From the NCBI GenBank assembly GCA_026545765.1, contig JAIFAC010000007.1, forward strand, positions 1,302,001 to 1,366,000: 64,000 nt of DNA, read 5' to 3'. The position numbers and the translations under genes were made by a program. The notes beneath the pieces are model-generated. The model saw only the letters and a program-made list of their open reading frames with translations, ran no database searches and had not been told where the DNA came from. Positions 26,961-39,537 of this stretch are shown here, one piece after another (within the stretch, counting starts at the first letter, position 1; every line of letters begins with the position of its first letter). This stretch comes from Plantago major. Its lineage: Eukaryota > Streptophyta > Magnoliopsida > Lamiales > Plantaginaceae.

Positions 26961-29880
26961 GTAAATTAATCGAAATGGAGAGGTAAATTCACTCTTTTGT
27001 AGACAACACACTTATATAAGAATTAAAGATACTTACTTCTAGCTAGTGATAAGTATGTATATAAACAAAGCACTAACATATTGTACAACACATTTGTTTG
27101 AGTAGGGTATGCTCAAAGGTATTATTCTAAGTTGTAAGAGAAGTAGAGGATACAGCTAAGAAACGCATATGAATAGTGGGTTCCTTTTGTAAGTATGATG
27201 ATTAGTTATAGGCTTGGTTAGAATAGAACAATGTTATACGTCTCAATATAACGTATATAAGAGAGATAAAAGAGTACAGAAAATATCTAAAGATAAGGAG
27301 TCCTATAATACCGCTACAATACTTAATTACCCAAGCTCATAAAAAAAAGAGATAGGCTTATGTAGTAAAACAGGTCTTACATACTTTCCCTAGAAGTGTT
27401 AGCTGTAAGTTGTTTTCTTTAGTCCTTACTAGTAGATTTCCTATAAAACCCAAAACAATTCTTCTAGTACAAGGCACGATTCTTTCGTATAAGCATACTC
27501 TTCCAATCGATAGTTTTCTACCCACATAGGTAACCCTGCCCCTTGTATGCTGTTAAAAGCATTTCTTTACTTTGATCTTGATTTTATATAAAATAAAAAT
27601 ATATTTAAAATTCTTATAGTGTAATTGTTAAGAAAGAAAGAAGGAAACCCATTATGTGTAATACTTTTGACAGGGGTAAGCATAAGCATTCATCTAAATT
27701 AACCTTTTTTTGTAACCAAAGAAACTAGAGGAAGGATATAAAGTAAAAGTAGATACTGCAGTTAACCAAGCACACATAATAGATTTTTGCTTATATAGTA
27801 GTGTATACAAAGCTTTGGGAGATTAGAAACATTTTTGGGAACAAAAAACATCTGCATAATATAACCTATAAATCACATTTAATAGAAAACCTATATAATA
27901 AAATAGGAAGCAAACTAGATTATTTTTAAGTATACGTCCTAAAAACATCTTTTGTATTACACCGGCCTAATTTTCATTATTAATTTCGTTAACCAAGCAC
28001 AGACACATATTATTTTTTAATAGGGCAAAGGTTTAAGACAAGTACACACTGCTAAATCCTATCCTCTTTTAGTTTAGCTCTCTTTATTTATAGCGGATAA
28101 GGATAGATTTTTCCATCACAAAATATTATAAAGGAGTGTGTAGGTAAATAGGGGTAAATCCATGTAATAATCTAAGACAAGGAAGGCACAAAGAAGTCAC
28201 TTACCTTTAAGTTTAGACCGGGTGTACATACTAGATCTAATAGGGTAATAAAACTAATAACTTCTTAGGAAGTATCTTAGGTGTAGAAATATAATCTAAC
28301 ACAGGACAAGTAGGATGTACTTAAGAGAATATAGATAATGAGCTCTTCTTTCCTGGCTTAGTATATATAATAACTAAGGTATTTTATTCCTCACTATTAA
28401 ATGGTATACTAGTTCTCTCTCCTAATAAACCTAATAAATTATAAGCTACAAGTCTCTCTGCACCACCTCTATATTCTTAGTTATAGACATTAAGTTCCAA
28501 AAGCAACAAAAATGTACATTTACCCCACTACTCTTAGAGAATACAATAAATACTTAGCTTAGGGATATAACTTCTCATTTCTTAGGATCTTCTTTCCTGG
28601 ATCTTGTCAAATCTATTATAATAATTAATAAATCTATGGCATGTACTTAGCTTACTTCTTTCAATATTCATTTATAATAAACTAGGTTCTTGTAAGTCTT
28701 CTCTTTGCATCAGCCCTTATCATCGTAGTAATCTATTTCTAACTCAATTCTATTTTATACCCTTGATCCTATACCATGTTTATCTACACCAGCTACCTTT
28801 CCTTATTCTTTGGTTCCTACACGCAGGTTAAAAAAGGGGTACTAGGAGAGTTATCCCTGCTAATTAAATAATATAAATAGAAAGCACTGCCAGGAAAAAA
28901 GGAGAGGTAGAATTCGTAGATATGCATTCTTGCCTATAAACACATGTCAAAGAGATAATTCAAAAAGTATCTAACTAGACAAGATTAAGTATGTATTAAA
29001 ATTATATGTTTACCCCCCCCTAAGTCTAATAAAGTTTACATGAAATAATGAAGAAGACTCCCTTTTAGTTTTAAGTGATCTATGTTACCCAAGCTACATA
29101 AATATACTACTTATCCCTTCTTTCCCTTTTAATTTGTTTAGGCCGGGGCACTCTATAATTATAGTATTACGAAAGTTGTCTTGCTATAGTCTATCTTTCA
29201 TAACCAATATTTACATAAACTTGGATTTGCTTTAATAACAGTATAAAACACTGCGCATACGTAATAAAAACATTTCATAAATTCCATAAGCATTTTCTAG
29301 TTTCTAATGTAATGTAGTATAGAATCTAGAACTTCATAGGCTAGGTAAGAAATACTTATCCCAAATTAGTCCAATTACAACATATGACTGGCATACAAAG
29401 AAGAAAGGCAGGTATCCTAAAAAAAAACTCCAATGGATGAAGTGAAGTATTCCTCTTTATTACTAGCTATTATAACATGATCTAGAAACAAAAAAAATAT
29501 AGTAAGAAGAAGTAGAAGAATAATTATATGCGTTTTGGGTTAAGGATATATACAAAATAGAGAGGACGTGCAAACCTTAATTTATAGAATTATAGTCTAT
29601 AGGAAGGAGGGAGAGAAAATAAAATGTATTTATTAAGGGATAAATGTAGCATAAGGACAACAAGTATAAAAAAAATGAAATAGATGTAGGACTTTTACAA
29701 TATTAGGTAATAATCGTACAGCACATATATGAGAGCATTTATATTTTAAAATTTATATTATAATCTACCAAAACTAACCTCAGGCCAGGTAACCTACTAA
29801 GTATAATCTATATAATACCATGCACCTCCCACTTCAACAAAGAGAGTTAACCTTATTATATATCATATTTTAGGAGGGGT
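26960..29880. other. Block A3: gene-free, RIP-like AT-rich DNA with a mixed patch
   Basis: At 28201-28320 the (CpA+TpG)/(ApC+GpT) ratio is 7/19 (0.37) by hand count, strongly RIP-like. The part from about 27540 to 28030 looks less biased and may be a small insert of B-type sequence. No gene, RNA or repeat family was recognised. Confidence 0.5.
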
Positions 29881-31840
29881 ATTTAGTTCTACCGCGAATT
29901 TCTTTCTGTCTTTTTATTTATAATTTCTAAGTTCTGATCCTGAGTGTAACCTTAATTTAGTTTTAGAATTATCGAGGTACTCTAACACGGATCCCTTATC
30001 GTAAGGTTTTTATGGTTACTTTTATTTATTGAGTGAGTACACATAGAATATATGGTGGAAAGCATATTTACAAACAAGGTATGAGAGGAGACAAGACTAA
30101 GACGCAGTAACAATCCTATACCTATATAACTATACCTATATAAAAAAATACTTCTGCTACAAACAAAATACTGTTTTAAACGCTTATAAATATTAGATAG
30201 AAGAAGTGTGCAATCCTCCTCAAAGAATTCGGTTGTCAACTCAAGAAGTTCATTTCCATACCAAGATTAATAGAGTACATTTTGAAGTATTCTATCACGT
30301 TTTGCAAGTATTCTTTCTGGTAATGCCTAGATATAGAGAAGAAACCAGCTAGCTCTTTGCTGTAATATTATTAGTTAGAGATATAATAAATCCTTTCCTT
30401 GAATGAAGACTTCATAGTTAGGGGTCCTAAAATGCTATATGTAGGTGTGGAGTTCTTGTCCTCCTACTTGATCTATTTTTGATCTATTTGTGTGAGTATG
30501 TTTATTAAATAAATACTTTATTTAGTACTATAATTTCATTACAAATGCGTCTAGAGGTAATTCAAAAAATAATGCATTGTAGGAATAAACATTATATAAC
30601 TTTATTCTGGAGAGCCTTCCTCTTCTATGATACTATGATAGGAAAAGAGCCATCTCACTCATATTTTTGCACACATATTTTACTTCTAGGATTTCTTCTA
30701 ATTTGATATAAGTTTATATAAGGGAGCTTGCGAGTTCTAAAGGAAATAAAGGTGTAAGTCAAACTGATTTATAGTAAATTTATTAGTAATTAAATAACCA
30801 AAGCCTCTTTTCTAGTAGTAATTCATCGCATGGAAATTTATGAAAAGGTAAAGTGCATGAGATTATTTTGATGTTTTCTACCCATCCTTTTTCTATTATA
30901 CGCGTTAAAGAATTTCATTTTCACTGCAAGAAATTGGCTTTATCCTAACTTTTTTTTATCATGGAAATAAATTGATTTTTGTAAGTCTTATCTTCGGTTA
31001 TACTTTATACTATAATGAGGTCTACTAGAATGCATATCCATGTTTACCCAATATCCCCTACTTTGGTGAAATAATACTACGGTATGGTAGCTTACTAATT
31101 ACTCATAATTGAGGGTTTTGTTGAAAATATTATCTAATAAAAATGGAGGTTGAGTGCTCTCTTATATCATACTATAAGCACGATAATACCTAGACCTTTA
31201 TATTATTATTATTAGCTTACTTTAGCTTACTCTACTAGTGTTTTAAATTGCGCTTCCTTATGAAAAATCACAGACTCCATGATAATTCATTTAGGAAGAA
31301 TTTAGAGCTTTACCCTTTTTGTGATTGATTTAGTATAGACAATACCTCCCATACTCATGTTACTGCCCAAATAAATAGACTTCTACAAGTGCGTTCTTGT
31401 GGTTGTTCATTATGGTGGATCGTTTAGAGTTTATTCTTTTAAATATTGCTTAGTTATACTGCCTTTTTCTTCAGTAATGAGAGAGTGTGTACTTCTGTGA
31501 CTTTCCATACATCTTAATTTTGCAAGGACTCACGTGGATCATTCTTAATTAAGTATCCAGGATATAATAAAATTCAATTCGTAGTACTTTGCTTAGGCAT
31601 TTTCATAAACAAGCTATAAGGAGTCATGCGCTGTGAGGCAAGATATGCAATATTCATCAACATAGGAAAAACTCATTCTTGTTTGGCACACACAATTAGA
31701 GAACACAGAGTCAAAAAAAAAGTATCAAAGGCATAACACAAACCGTGAATTATACTAATTGAATTGGGATACTAGCTTCTATAATACCTTCCTGGACTTC
31801 TTTATATCCGAGGACTATATATCTACCAATTCTAACTTAT
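29880..31840. other. Block B3: gene-free DNA without the RIP-like bias
   Basis: At 30841-30960 TpA/ApT is 10/12 (0.83) and (CpA+TpG)/(ApC+GpT) is 12/7 (1.7), the opposite of the flanking A blocks. The longest open frame is 85 codons (29982-30239, minus strand) with no recognisable domain. Edges are judged by eye and may be off by a few hundred bases. Confidence 0.5.
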
Positions 31841-33300
31841 GCCCTTAACATGTTTTTATATTAGCCTTCGATTCTACATCTACACGTACTACTATATGAA
31901 CCAAGAACAACACTTACCACTTTCTTACCACTTTTTATTACTTAATATGTTAGGGTTTCTTCCTTAATGACTTAATGAACTAGACTTCTCTACTAAAGAA
32001 AATATTGGGATAAAGGTATGAAAATACAAAAAGGTACTTGGTGTGTTCCTACAAATGAAGTATACGAGACGAAATAACAATGCCTTCTATCATGAGTAAA
32101 GAGTTAACGTAACTTTGTATAAATATTTCCTATAAAAAGGATATGCATTTGTATATGATCTCTATTTAACTCCACCTATAACACATGTTAACCAAATTGT
32201 TCATGATACCTAAGATGTCCCCTCTTTAGATTACCTAAGAAACTATATATATGCTCTTGTACCCTATATTAATGTATCTTCTATAATGTACCTTTTTAAC
32301 TTGAGTTTGTATAGAAATGCTCTTACTATTCTTACTACATTATATAAATTTGTTAGAGAATATCATTTATGGGCTTATAATAGAGGTTTACTTAAGGAAC
32401 GCATCTTATATTACTCTTTTGATCTTATATAGATTTATACTTAACTACATAGTTTTTTGCCTTACTTTACTATAGAGTTTATAGGTAGAACGTATCTTAA
32501 GTATAAAGAATTGGGTTACGAGCTTTATAAAGTTTGAGAAATAAATGTAACTTAGGTTGAATTCTATAACTACACATAATTAGAGTCTACTCGCATTTAT
32601 AACACTACTACAAATATCTACTCCTAAGAAGTAAGGTATCTTTAATATTTGAACATAACAAAGCACGAAACAATAATATATATAGTAAGTATACTAATAA
32701 TACTAATAAAGCGTATTACTTGGAATATTTGAATGAACTCGGTTAAAGATATCATAGATGACTACTTCTAAGGTGTTTTAGATTCAATCTCAAGTTGTAT
32801 GCCTACTTAGGTTAGTTTTGACTAAGTAAGATAAAGATCATGGTAAGTAGTACTATAAAGCCCACATTAAATAGTCTAAGAGTAGAGTAACTTGTATACA
32901 TATACCCTACTTGGGAGTTATGGGGAAGGATAGAGCACTTAAAGCATCAAATAATTTAGTAATATTCTTGCTAGGTGTTTACTATACATATTCTATAGGT
33001 TGTTCTCTTTGGACTTTTACCTCTTACTTTGTTACTATAGGTTTACTTATAAAGAACTGATGACCAGACACTTATAAAAAATAGAAAGGAAGTTATTCTG
33101 CATAAAATGAATTGGAAACCCTTGGAGATTGTATAGTTTATCTTTAAATAGAATTCTAACTTAGCAGTACCAGATGTAAATAATACTTTGTATCTTAATC
33201 CTTAGTGCTAGTCTATCTTTGTTATAGGACGAATACCTAAATTAGTATATTCTTTATTTAGTCGGGTGAGTAAAATCCTATTTAAAATCCTATTAAAGTT
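31840..33300. other. Block A4: gene-free, RIP-like AT-rich DNA
   Basis: TAG/CTA-rich texture as in A1 and A2, with no open frame worth noting. The right edge is indistinct between about 33070 and 33450. Nothing else is seen. Confidence 0.45.
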
Positions 33301-33449
33301 GTGACTTAATGAAAACATAAGATAAGTATTCCAAATAGCAAGATTATCCTTCATCAGACATTATATCTACAGGAACTGCCAGTAAAGAATAAGAGTGGAG
33401 GCCTAGTTCCTTATAAAGTCTTGAGTAACTAGCTCTAAATAATTACAAC

Positions 33450-33468
33450 CCGGCATAATCCGGCATAA
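33450..33468. repeat. 10-bp tandem duplication
   Basis: CCGGCATAAT is followed directly by CCGGCATAA. A small local duplication near the A4/B4 boundary. Confidence 0.85.
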
Positions 33469-33641
33469 ACTGTTCCTTGGTTGGTTTAAGGAATTCGATA
33501 CCTCTTAGATCCGTGTAATAGACTGTAATCGTGTCTAGTATCTCTTGCAACTTTTCCATTATTGGTTGTTGTGTTGTCCTTGCTGTCTAAATCTAAACGA
33601 ACATCTCTTCGTTGAATGAAATTAAAGTGTGGAATCGTGTC

Positions 33642-33654
33642 AAAAAAAAAAAAA
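33642..33654. repeat. Poly-A tract (13)
   Basis: Thirteen consecutive A bases after GTGTC. It could be the tail of a retroposed fragment, but no target-site duplication or body was recognised. Confidence 0.8.
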
Positions 33655-33820
33655 GGAAATCGTGGTGAACTAAAATGTAATATACAAACTTAGGCTTAGG
33701 ATAGGGGTGGGTTGGGAGTACGGAAATGGATTCCAAAGAGATGGGATAAGAGAATACTGTCTAAGTCTTACTTCGTAATAAGTAGTCATCCAAGATTATA
33801 GTAAAGGTTCTGAGTCCTTT

Positions 33821-33979
33821 GGAAAATATGTAAATGGTGCTCTTTCTAACATAGTTTATTCTTTCTTTATTTGTCATAATTTGAAATGTCTGGTAGGACT
33901 CTTTGTAAAAATACTATATTATAATTATAGCTTGAAAAAGTCTAGAATTGAAAACAGTATACCCAACATTAGGATTAGT
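33821..33979 (+). repeat. Repeat unit, left copy 1
   Basis: Begins with GGAAAATATGTA and ends with CAACATTAGGATTAGT. The same two words, in the same order and nearly the same spacing, define the unit at 34580-34720. The sequence between them is diverged but similar in places. Confidence 0.6.
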
Positions 33980-34579
33980 ATACCTTGATAATAGGTCGTA
34001 TTGGCTGCCACGTCTAACACCACTGCCGTTACTGGATATTAGCAGGACATAACTATAATACTTAATAATACTTATTCTCACTAAGAAATGTTTGTAATAC
34101 ACAGATATACCTCATTTATTTGTCAAGAGATATAAAAAAGATATGACCTTAAGAGAGCTTCCTCTTTATTTTATTTCATTTTTGATAATTATTTATAAAC
34201 AAGCTTTCCTTTAGTATTTGAGCTTGATCCTTATCTTATGAACTTAAAACTGCATTTGCTCTTGAACACCTAATTTATATTCTTTCTTGTCATAGTTTGA
34301 ATTGTCTGTTATTACTCTTTCTAAACCACATTTATAGTTCGTAATTAAGGACTTGGAATGAGATCTCTTACCGTTTTGAGACTAGCACAGCTTCTATCTC
34401 TATCACTATTACCACCGTTACCATTGCTACGTAATAAGTACACCTACTACATACTAACTACTATAACTTATGACTGCCTTAGATATTCTAAGAAGACATC
34501 CTTATTCCTTAATTACTTCTCTTGAGTTCCTCGTTATAAGAAGGCATCCAAAATACAGAATAAAGCTTCCCTCTCCCTT

Positions 34580-34720
34580 GGAAAATATGTACTTCTTACA
34601 TCTGCTGTTCGTTCTTAATAACCTATTTATTAGTTTTCGTTATATCCGTGTCAGTCTATTCGTTAAAATACTTATAGTTCGTACAAAGCCTAAACTGGAT
34701 TACTCAACACTAGGATTAGT
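34580..34720 (+). repeat. Repeat unit, left copy 2
   Basis: Runs from GGAAAATATGTA to CAACACTAGGATTAGT (15 of 16 bases identical to copy 1). Its internal length is 18 bases shorter than copy 1. A short open frame of 89 codons (34470-34739, plus) overlaps it; it has no recognised domain and is probably chance. Confidence 0.6.
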
Positions 34721-34935
34721 CCCTTTCATATATAGATAGTACGTTATTACTACCACCATGTACTAGATCACTTTCATGCTTATATAGACATAGATAATAG
34801 CTGTCTTCTTGTGCTTAGTATTTGAAACATCTGTATAAAAAGATAGAGTATAATGCTCTTTTTTATTCTATATTGTTCCTTATATCTATAAAACTATAAA
34901 AATATTATAAACAAGTTTTCCTCATTTAATATTTC

Positions 34936-34971
34936 ATTTATATTTATTATAGAATTTATATTTATTATAGA
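34936..34971. repeat. 18-bp perfect tandem duplication
   Basis: ATTTATATTTATTATAGA occurs twice back to back (34936-34953 and 34954-34971), inside the repeat cluster. Confidence 0.9.
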
Positions 34972-35302
34972 AGAGTTCTCTGAGCCCTTATTGTTTGTTG
35001 GACTTGGAAACTCTGGGAATTCACTTCACTTCCGTCTTACAACTCTCTTTCTGACTTATCTCACATATCTTTTTTACCTTACCCTTTTTTCTGTCTTATT
35101 TCACCGAAGTTGCTATAGACTCTTTCTAGTCTGTGATGGAAAGTAAAGAAATTGAACCATAGTCTTTTATTAGTTCAGTTAGTAGTTTATTAATTAGATA
35201 ATAAGCAACTATCTATTAGTATTTAGTATTAGTATGATATTAGTATGAGTTCTTTCTTCTCTTCCTTCGTACTTCTTCTTGCTTTGCTTGTTCGTCAGTT
35301 AG

Positions 35303-35320
35303 TGTCTTTCTTTGAAGGTA
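35303..35320. repeat. Dispersed 18-bp word, copy in the B4 cluster
   Basis: TGTCTTTCTTTGAAGGTA is identical to 43736-43753, and GTTAGT precedes both with a one-base difference. TCTTTCTTTGAA also forms part of the loop region of the 35647 hairpin. Confidence 0.75.
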
Positions 35321-35646
35321 CTTGTATTGTCCTGGCTAGATGTCCAGTTAGCTTTCTTATAAAAGAATTAGTCTTTGTTCTTGTAGATCATGTGTAGATA
35401 TAGCTCTTTCTTGTTTATTAAAGTTCTTATAGTTGATATTCCTTTATAGTAACTGAGCCTTGTAAAATAGGGAAATCTGACTCCAAATACCCTATTTTCT
35501 TATTGTTCGCCATTGCTTGATGGGAAACGTACACTCTTAGCGACATACCCAATCCTAAGTATAAGTATGACATATCTACCGTATACCCTTTAATTAGTAG
35601 GACATAATGCGTTATTGAACTTATTACTAGGAAAAGACTGTACTAC

Positions 35647-35699
35647 ACAGACATACTTGATTGATATCTTTCTTTGAAATATTAATCAAGTATGTCTGT
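35647..35699. repeat. Hairpin at the centre of the inverted-repeat cluster
   Basis: ACAGACATACTTGATT (35647-35662) pairs perfectly with AATCAAGTATGTCTGT (35684-35699). The next bases add a G-T wobble and four A/T pairs, giving a stem of about 21 bp around an 11-base loop (CTTTCTTTGAA). This is the best-conserved part of a larger, decayed inverted repeat. It could be the join of two head-to-head element copies or a fold-back element tip. It is not a bacterial-type terminator: the stem is AT-rich and there is no gene upstream. Confidence 0.8.
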
Positions 35700-36984
35700 T
35701 TAGTCCTACTATTTTCTCCTAGGGATAAGTACAATAACAGACTATGTCTTGCTTATTAATATACAGGGTATTCAGCAAACGAAGTGGCAGTAGAAACGAT
35801 GACAGACTTAGGTTTGTAAGTGTTCTTAGTGTTAGTATAATGGTTCTTTCCCAACAAAATAGAAAGTCCAAATAGAATAAGAGTCTTTGGATCTCTAGCA
35901 AGTTCTTTTCAAAGGCTCGAAGGTTAGAGGAAGACTCCTCATAACAAAGAGAAACTAATAAAGTGGCTAGCCTAACTCTACTATCTAACTATCTATAAAT
36001 CCAGTCAAGTCAAAACAAAACCTGTTATGTAGCGCTAACATAGTGCTAATGGTAGCAATGGTAGTCCTCCTAGTCAATCAAAGCGTAAGAAGAAATATGT
36101 AAGAAGCCGTGAAGTCTACTTTATAGTATTTGGTTAATGAAAAGAAGTCACAGACAATGAATAGAACGAAAAATAAGAAATTAGGGTATTTGGAGCTCCC
36201 GAAAGTCCATATGATCCAAAGGGATAGACTCTCTTATACTTTTGAATGACTGACACAAACTCAAAGATTCTAAAGGGGGAATAAGGGTAGTACTTTAAGT
36301 AAAGAGTTTCTAAGCCAGAGTCATTAATGGATGTATTGTATAATAGATCTAACTATCTATTTCTAGTACGTTAGTAACGCAAACGGTAGTATACGGTGAC
36401 AGTCTTAATGAAACGAATCGTAGTGTTCCTTAAAAGTCAAGATATGTCAAACTTGGGTATGCAGGAATAGCACTCGCAGACAATGAAAACTATGACGAAC
36501 AAAGAGAAACTATGTTAGGAAAATTAGAAGGAATATGGTTATAGACAACTCTCGAATTTTCAACTGATTCAACAGATTACTAAACTAAAAGGGATTAAGG
36601 AGGATGTCAGTAGTAAGTCTATAACTAAAAGTCATTAGAGGCATTCTATCTCGTGTAACATGAAACCTTTCTCTAATTTCTATGTAATATAAATGCTCGA
36701 TTATTTGATGTATATTCTCTTCTCTTTCTGTACACCCAAGTTCCTAAGAAGAAAGAGTCGGCAGGAAGTTAGATCTCTAAGCTAAGGTGGAAAGAAGAGA
36801 TGTGTGGATCGTGCAATGCTGCTTAATAAGTGGCTTATGTTTATGAGAGTTAAGAATTATTCAACATATGAATTTACATCATAATTTCCAGTTAAACAAA
36901 AGAAGATAAGTTTAGCAGGCGTTTTTATGATAGCAAGGAAAAGACACTACCACCCTCCATTGTTTTAATTCTACTAACTAGTCG

Positions 36985-37310
36985 CAGTATCCTCTTTCCT
37001 TCCTTCTGCTCTCGGCCTTCAATCACCATCTACTAGCAATCGAACTACAGACCTTGCCCTTCTTCGTCATCGCTGCGAACTCCACAGAAGCAGCCCTGAA
37101 ATACTTTATTCTAGGTGCATTCTCATCAACAATCCTATTGCAGATTGATCATAGACGACAACCTATGTGCTGGTTACACCATAGTCGAAGATCGTGTACA
37201 CGCGTGCCTGCCAAAGCCTATCCTTTCCTTATCCCGTCGAGAACATATCTGCTGCTTACTGCTCAACATCTTATCATTATGCCTTCTTCCTTCCTTCTTT
37301 ATCCCTAGCT
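36985..37310. other. Second GC-richer island, related to the one at 6.5-6.9 kb
   Basis: Positions 37141-37260 contain 57 G or C in 120 bases (47.5%, by hand count), well above the surroundings. Three overlapping plus-strand frames stay open for 75-84 codons (within 37054-37421), which follows from the low stop density of GC-richer DNA. The longest begins with TTG rather than ATG, and none encodes a recognisable domain. The segment 37246-37292 matches 6872-6919. Probably a relic of a dispersed element, possibly once coding. Confidence 0.45.
37246..37292. repeat. Segment shared with the 6.9-kb island
   Basis: ATCTGCTGCTTACTGCTCAA, then CATTATGCCTTCTTCCTT. This is the counterpart of 6872-6919, in the same orientation, with an internal difference of a few bases. 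Confidence 0.65.
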
Positions 37311-38876
37311 CCCCAAAAAGTCTATATTATACAACTTCTTTCTATTAAAAAATTTATCGTCTACAGGAAGAGTGATTGTTACCTTTCTTTGGATTATTAT
37401 TTATTCCAACTCCTTTTATGATTGACAACTATCTTTATTCGTGGATATTTTTATTATATACCATTAAAGCATTCTTCAATATGATATCCAATACCTAACT
37501 CTTTTCTTTTAGTCTTATTATAATTAAGTACTTTGACTTTAGGTTTTCTATCCTTGTTTAAGTGTATTTAGTGTAGTTACACACGTCTTGGTGATAAAAT
37601 ATCATAGCACCTTTTTTTTGTCGGTTTCCATTATAGTTTTTTCCTCCACAACCACAACTTTATATCTAATCTATGAAAAATATGAATGTGTAGAAGAGAA
37701 GATAAATATATTGTTAAGCCATACTAAACAACTATAATAGCTAATAGAAAGATAGTGGATGTCTTGCTAGTAGAAACTAAAGATACGAAAAGGCTCTGTA
37801 TATTATAAAACTTATATTATGCGATGCGTAATATACAGTTGTCATATTCCATACCATATCATATCAAAATAATCCACAGAAATAGAAATAGCGAGAAAAC
37901 AAACACAAAAGGCTTTGTACCGTTTTAAGAGATATTTACAACTTACAACCGACTAATAATTTACATTATAGCTAGGTAGAAGAAAGATTTATATTTATAT
38001 ATAGAATTTATATAGAAACAAGATTATTCATAAAAAACACAGTGAAAAGTTCAACTTATATCTCTTATATAATATAATATTAATAATTAATATTAGTGGT
38101 AATTGGTACTATATGGTAATCCCTCATTCTTTAATAAAAAGATAAAACTATAAAACTGGTAGTTGGATGCAGATAGCTTTTTCTCAACTATTTTCTATAT
38201 AACTCTAGATAAGTTAATAGTTGTTAATTATTATAGGATTTTTTATATTTATATATAGGACAAGTAAACAACAGTGTGTGAAGAAGGAAAGCATAAATGT
38301 GCCCACAGTACAACAAACAAAATGTATATAACTAATAACGAATCCTCGAATCATCATGAACTTTAATCAAGATTAAATTAAGTCTTATTATAAAGGCGTC
38401 TTCTCTAATACATTCCCAGTTATATTTAAGAAATAAGATTACGTGCTCTGCGGGTTATAATTCTAGTAAATTGTTGGGCGCATTTTGATTCTGCCACATA
38501 AAAGTTTGGATTAAAGAAGGGAAAAGTACATGAACGAGTACTCCTCATTTTGTTTGAAACAACTACTATAGATCATTTATCAAAGAAACAAAATCCCGCC
38601 TTATATCTAACCTTATATCTAATAACTCATTTTACTGCACCGCTTTCACCTTTTTCTTCAATTGTTTCTTATATTATATATATATTAATTAATATTATAT
38701 GATATGTACGGAAAAGAGAAAGGAACCAGACACGAATATAGGTAAGAAATAGATATAGCCCAGACCAGACCTTTTTATTTAATAAAAGAAGAATTCCTTC
38801 TACCAAAGAAAAAGAGGTAATATCCAATAAAATTAAGTGTTCAGTACTAGATCGAATTACAACATGATGTACTCGT

Positions 38877-38915
38877 TATATATATTATATATATATATAT
38901 TATTATATATTATAG
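38877..38915. repeat. Imperfect (TA)n tract
   Basis: About 39 bases of TA repeats interrupted by TATTAT. A simple repeat. Confidence 0.8.
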
Positions 38916-39525
38916 TTTATAGTCTAAACTCAGAGGGGTATAATTATTTGGTGCAACGAATTTGATATTTAATCCAACAAAAGAAGTTATGATAACGACG
39001 CCCTTGATACTCTTTTTTCTTTTTATTGTAATTGTGCATTTCATTAACTGTAAGATGTCTTAGTTTAGGATAGGAGCAACGTCTGTCTTTATAGGTATCT
39101 TCCTCTTTTCTCGGACAGAATTCCCCGTTTATTTGGTTTTAACTAAATCTACAAACTTAGGTACAAAAATCACAAAAGAGATAGGGTAAACAAAAAAAGT
39201 GTAAATATTCAACAAATTATGCTATGTATATAGAGATTAATTGAATTTCGTTAGAAAAATATAGGTATATATTATAGCAGAACTATGTTTTTATTTAGAA
39301 TTCGCTTCATCCAGAAATAGAAAATATAGAACGCAATAATAAATTGTCAGATAGTTTTGTCCTTCTTATACGTTCGTCTTGGAAGAACAACATTCTTAGC
39401 TTCGTTGACCAATTATATTATTTATCCACAGCTCTCTATTATTTATTACAACTTGTGCCTCTTATCTATTTTTTATTTATCGTAATTAACGGGTAACTGT
39501 GTATACTATACCCGACGCCTATTTT

Positions 39526-39537
39526 GGAAAATATGTA
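39526..39537. repeat. Short word from the B4 repeat units
   Basis: GGAAAATATGTA occurs here a third time, preceded by TTTT where the other copies have CCTT. At 12 bases it could be chance; it is listed because the other two copies define a repeat unit. Confidence 0.3.

Larger units (their letters stand above)
33820..36500. repeat. Decayed cluster of direct and inverted repeat units around a hairpin
   Basis: Related segments occur on the plus strand left of about 35660 and as reverse complements right of it. Direct pair: GGAAAATATGTA at 33821 and 34580, with CAACATTAGGATTAGT at 33964 and CAACACTAGGATTAGT at 34705, an offset of about 750. Inverted pair: 35481-35509 matches the reverse complement of 36166-36194 at 27 of 29 bases. 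TTGTCATAGTTTGAATTGTCTG (34287-34308, with a relative at 33870-33893) matches the complement of 36477-36498, and CAGACAATGA recurs at 36151. The sequence flanking the central hairpin also aligns with its complement for about 190 bases with gaps. This looks like an old nested or fold-back element. No coding capacity was seen. Confidence 0.6.

Noticed and set aside
29982..30239. 85-codon minus-strand frame with a hydrophobic middle
   Set aside because: Runs of Leu, Ile, Phe and Tyr are expected from AT-rich DNA. No motif and no promoter or neighbour context.
34470..34739. 89-codon open frame on the plus strand
   Set aside because: It overlaps a decayed repeat unit; the other copy of the unit (33821-33979) does not keep the frame, so protein-level conservation is not supported.
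35647..35699. Intrinsic transcription terminator
   Set aside because: The stem is AT-rich with no upstream gene, and it is the centre of a much larger inverted repeat.
37054..37421. Three overlapping plus-strand frames of 75-84 codons
   Set aside because: All three frames being open reflects the higher GC of the island, not coding. The longest begins with TTG and none has a recognisable domain.
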